Part shown: positions 61,549 to 64,000 of the stretch, piece after piece
Layout of the letters: each line of letters opens with the position of its first letter
How positions within the stretch are numbered: the first letter of the stretch is position 1
From: Modicisalibacter xianhensis
GTDB lineage: Bacteria > Pseudomonadota > Gammaproteobacteria > Pseudomonadales > Halomonadaceae
NCBI RefSeq assembly: GCF_900113605.1
Contig: NZ_FOPY01000003.1
Span: 1-64,000, forward strand
DNA length: 64,000 bases
Direction: 5' to 3'
Notes under the pieces: model-generated
Told to the model about the DNA's origin: nothing
The model's input: the letters and a program-made list of their open reading frames with translations, nothing else
The model's database searches: none
Made by a program: the position numbers and the translations under genes

Positions 61549-63591
61549 ATGGAATTCAGGAGAGATATCAACGGCCTCAGGGCAATCGCAGTCGCGCTTG
61601 TCGTGCTGTTCCATTTCGGTGTGCCGGGCTTCCAGGGAGGATTCATCGGCGTCGATGTGTTCTTTGTGATTTCAGGCTATTTAATGACTGGAATCATTTT
61701 TTCAAGAATGCGCAAAGAGACATTTACCATTCTAGGTTTCTATCTCGACCGGGCACGCCGAATCGTGCCCGCGCTCGCTTGTCTGTGCTTTGTTGTGCTT
61801 CTGGTCGGCTGGGCGCTGCTGTTGCCTGTCAACTACGTGGAACTGGGAAAGCAGGTGCTAGGCAGCTTGGCCTTCGTGTCGAATTTTTTGTATTCCCAGG
61901 AGGCGGGGTATTTCGAGCAGGCCGCTCATGAAAAGTGGCTGCTGCATACCTGGTCGCTCTCCGTTGAATGGCAATTCTATCTGCTCTATCCGCTGGCGCT
62001 TGTCGCCTTGCGCCTGTTCGTACCCATCGACAAGTTGCGCTGGTTCATCCTGGCTGCCGCCATGCTCTCGTTGGCGATCTCGGTCTATGCCTCCAGCCGC
62101 TGGTCGATTCATGCCTACTTCCTGCTGCCTACCCGGGCATGGGAGATGCTGGCCGGGGCATTGGTATTCTTGTTTCCCTTGCGCCGCATGCACACCGACA
62201 AGGTCAGTTGGGAATGGGTCGGCATCGGCCTGATCTTGTTCAGCGCGATGTTCTTCAGTTCGCAACTGGACTGGCCAGGGGCACTTGCTGTGTTACCTGT
62301 GCTGGGCACGGCCTTGATCATCCTGCAAGCCCGGCAGGATTCGATCGTCACCTCCAATTCTGTGTCGACGTTTCTGGGTAAAACCTCCTATTCGGTCTAC
62401 CTGTGGCATTGGCCAGTGGTCGTCTGGATCAATTATTTTGGCCTGGGTGGCGAGGCGGCATGGACGGTACTGGGTATCGCGGCATCGATCCTGCTCGGCT
62501 ATCTCTCCTATCGCTTCATAGAGAACATGGCTCGTCAGCGGCGCTCGCGGCCTGCTCGCGCATTTCACTCATCCCGCCCTCTGTTGCATATCGGTGTGCC
62601 GACTACGGCAGCGGCTGTGTTTGGCATGGCAATCATTGTCTCCAACGGGGTGTCGCAGCGCATGAGCGAGGATTTCTATGCAGCGATGGGAAGGCTCGAC
62701 CTGCCGCGCATGAACAACGGTTGGTGTTTCTACGACGTCAACTCCGATGAAAACCTCGCGGTAGGAAGCGAAGGGCTGCACTGTGTGCGAGGGGAGAGTG
62801 GGGCGCCACTCAAGGGGTTATTATTCGGGGATTCCTTCGCCGGGCACTATGGGCCGTTCTGGGACCGGGTAGGCAAGGACATCTCGGCCGAAATCAACTC
62901 CGTAACGACAAACTGGTGCTATCCCAGCACGAACGATGTCATCTATGGTGATTCGTCCACCAGAAGCTACGATCAGTGCTTGATCAATAGGCAGTACTTC
63001 CTCGAGAACGTGTCGGACTACGATTTCGTGGTGCTGTCAGGCTCGTGGCGCAATATCTATACTTCGAACCAGATGCAGGGCGTCTACGATGCCATTGCCT
63101 ATGCTGCCCAGCGGACCCGGTTGGTTATCGTCATGCCGACCCCGACCTATTTCGATGTCAACGTGAAGAACATCTATGCACGTAGCATGCTCTTCAACAT
63201 CGACTTCGATATCAGCCATTTTGCCAAGACCGGCGATGCCGAGGCCGTCGAGGCGAACAGGGCCGTCGAGGCCTTCGCCGAGCAATACGACAATGTCGTC
63301 TACATAGACCGGGAAGCGTTATTCAACGTCGATGGCCTGCCTTCGGAGGTCACGGCGGAGAATATTCCCTTCAATTATGACGAGAACGGGCACATCAGTA
63401 TCTATGGATCGAAAATGGCGGCTGAGTCTTTCACGTCTTCCAGCAGTTATCGTGAACTTTCAAGACAGCTGATGGAAGTGCGCAATGCCAAGGCCAGGCT
63501 TAAACCCAAACCTGATCCCAAGCCCAGGGAGCTGGTTACCCAGTGGTTAACGAACTGGGACATGCCCAACTCCGCCGTCATTACCTGGTAG
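61549..63591 (+). CDS. Acyltransferase 3 / SGNH hydrolase fusion (OafA-like)
   Basis: 680 residues. An N-terminal acyltransferase-3 domain with about ten transmembrane helices (FRRDINGLRAIAVALVVLFHF, FIGVDVFFVISGYLMTGIIF with the active His and Arg regions). A periplasmic SGNH domain follows with the Ser in LLFGDSFAGHYGPF and Asp-His in YDENGHISIYGSKM. Such fusions O-acetylate surface polysaccharides. Length fits the fusion family (about 640-690). Last gene of the second glycan cluster. Confidence 0.9.
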   Translation: MEFRRDINGLRAIAVALVVLFHFGVPGFQGGFIGVDVFFVISGYLMTGIIFSRMRKETFTILGFYLDRARRIVPALACLCFVVLLVGWALLLPVNYVELGKQVLGSLAFVSNFLYSQEAGYFEQAAHEKWLLHTWSLSVEWQFYLLYPLALVALRLFVPIDKLRWFILAAAMLSLAISVYASSRWSIHAYFLLPTRAWEMLAGALVFLFPLRRMHTDKVSWEWVGIGLILFSAMFFSSQLDWPGALAVLPVLGTALIILQARQDSIVTSNSVSTFLGKTSYSVYLWHWPVVVWINYFGLGGEAAWTVLGIAASILLGYLSYRFIENMARQRRSRPARAFHSSRPLLHIGVPTTAAAVFGMAIIVSNGVSQRMSEDFYAAMGRLDLPRMNNGWCFYDVNSDENLAVGSEGLHCVRGESGAPLKGLLFGDSFAGHYGPFWDRVGKDISAEINSVTTNWCYPSTNDVIYGDSSTRSYDQCLINRQYFLENVSDYDFVVLSGSWRNIYTSNQMQGVYDAIAYAAQRTRLVIVMPTPTYFDVNVKNIYARSMLFNIDFDISHFAKTGDAEAVEANRAVEAFAEQYDNVVYIDREALFNVDGLPSEVTAENIPFNYDENGHISIYGSKMAAESFTSSSSYRELSRQLMEVRNAKARLKPKPDPKPRELVTQWLTNWDMPNSAVITW

Positions 63592-63692
63592 GGCGTCCAT
63601 TGTATCAAGTGGGCCAAGTGGCAACCAAGGGGCAGGCAGGCCCGGTCGCACAGCGGGGCGTCGGGACGGGACTGCCTGGCATGGGATCGGGG

Positions 63693-63980
63693 TCAATATA
63701 GCGCCTGAAGCCGTTCGGCAGCACATTGCCGATTCAAGACTTCTGCGCGGTGCAGTGCCTTCTGGTAGCTGGCGAAGGTTTCTTGGGTGTTGTGTATCGC
63801 GCCGTCGTCATCCTCGATGATCAACCAGGTATCGACTGTGCGGTTGGGGTCGACGCGGCGATTGGCGGCGGCGACTCGATAGGTTGGAGCCAACGGGTAT
63901 CTCCTTATTCTGGTGTCCTTGATAGGCTGAGCCACGGTCTGGCCCGATCTACGTTCTGTCTGAAAAATGTCTGCGCTCAA
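63693..63980 (-). CDS. Small hypothetical protein (about 95 aa, start uncertain)
   Basis: The frame is open to the right window edge; the nearest start is TTG 63980, so the true start may lie outside. The sequence ends TWLIIEDDDGAIHNTQETFASYQKALHRAEVLNRQ and then a short tail. The pattern TW-I-D-D ... F-S---A------LN-Q is shared with the 71-residue protein at 637-852. No family is recognised. It is convergent with the acyltransferase gene. Confidence 0.55.
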   Translation of the reverse strand: MSADIFQTERRSGQTVAQPIKDTRIRRYPLAPTYRVAAANRRVDPNRTVDTWLIIEDDDGAIHNTQETFASYQKALHRAEVLNRQCAAERLQALY

Positions 63981-64000
63981 CCATACAGCGTTAAAAATCG

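Overview
The window looks like a chromosomal segment of a GC-rich gammaproteobacterium, most likely Halomonas or another Halomonadaceae. This is an inference from gene content: the gltA / sdhCDAB-sucAB-lpd-sucCD layout, yjbEFGH beside wza-wzb-wzc, and Gac/Rsm-type regulatory RNAs. No rRNA or marker gene is present to prove it.

Region 1 (1-12 kb) is accessory and regulatory. It starts with the 3' end of an IS3-type insertion sequence and a scrap of an SRAP (YedK-like) gene. Then come a Crp-like regulator, umuDC behind a LexA box, and a divergent UmuD-like protein that lacks the catalytic residues. Two intact SRAP paralogues bracket a second Crp-like regulator and a cluster of non-coding RNA genes. 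I read four CsrB/RsmZ-like small RNAs there. Each has 6 or 7 GGA motifs, many displayed in hairpin loops, and an intrinsic terminator. Each also has an upstream GacA-box-like palindrome 43-44 nt before a -10-like hexamer. Three copies of a second, apparently undescribed folded element (E1-E3) precede three of these RNAs. The unit SRAP - E - GacA box - sRNA occurs twice. The region ends with a protein combining an HTH, an RNA polymerase alpha-CTD-like module and a possible RHH, an XRE/S24-type repressor with a candidate operator, a LysR regulator and an SDR.

Region 2 (12-28 kb) is core metabolism: gltX, tRNA-Ala(GGC) and tRNA-Glu(TTC) behind a consensus promoter, gltA on the minus strand, and the divergent operon sdhCDAB-sucA-sucB-lpd-sucC-sucD. 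SucB carries two lipoyl domains.

Region 3 (28-51.8 kb) is an exopolysaccharide locus. yjbEFGH on the minus strand is divergent from wza-wzb-wzc, whose leader holds a perfect ops (RfaH) element. Downstream are a beta-CASP metallohydrolase, an SLC13-type permease, an AT-rich insert (sulfotransferase, GT32, Wzy, GT26), the sugar-phosphate initiating transferase, VanZ, galE and a Wzx flippase. Sulfate activation genes are interleaved: cysC, cysQ, cysD and cysN. Together they predict a sulfated polysaccharide: sulfate uptake, ATP sulfurylase (CysDN), APS kinase (CysC), a PAPS-using sulfotransferase and PAP removal (CysQ). cysD as given carries a frameshift.

Region 4 (51.8-64 kb) has an M42 peptidase, an isochorismatase-type hydrolase, a small charged protein and a GAF-PAS protein without an output domain. 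A second glycan cluster follows: GT2, SDR epimerase, rfbF-type cytidylyltransferase, SAF-domain dehydrogenase, RmlC-like epimerase, GT2 and an OafA-type acyltransferase. A small protein distantly resembling the one at 637-852 closes the window.
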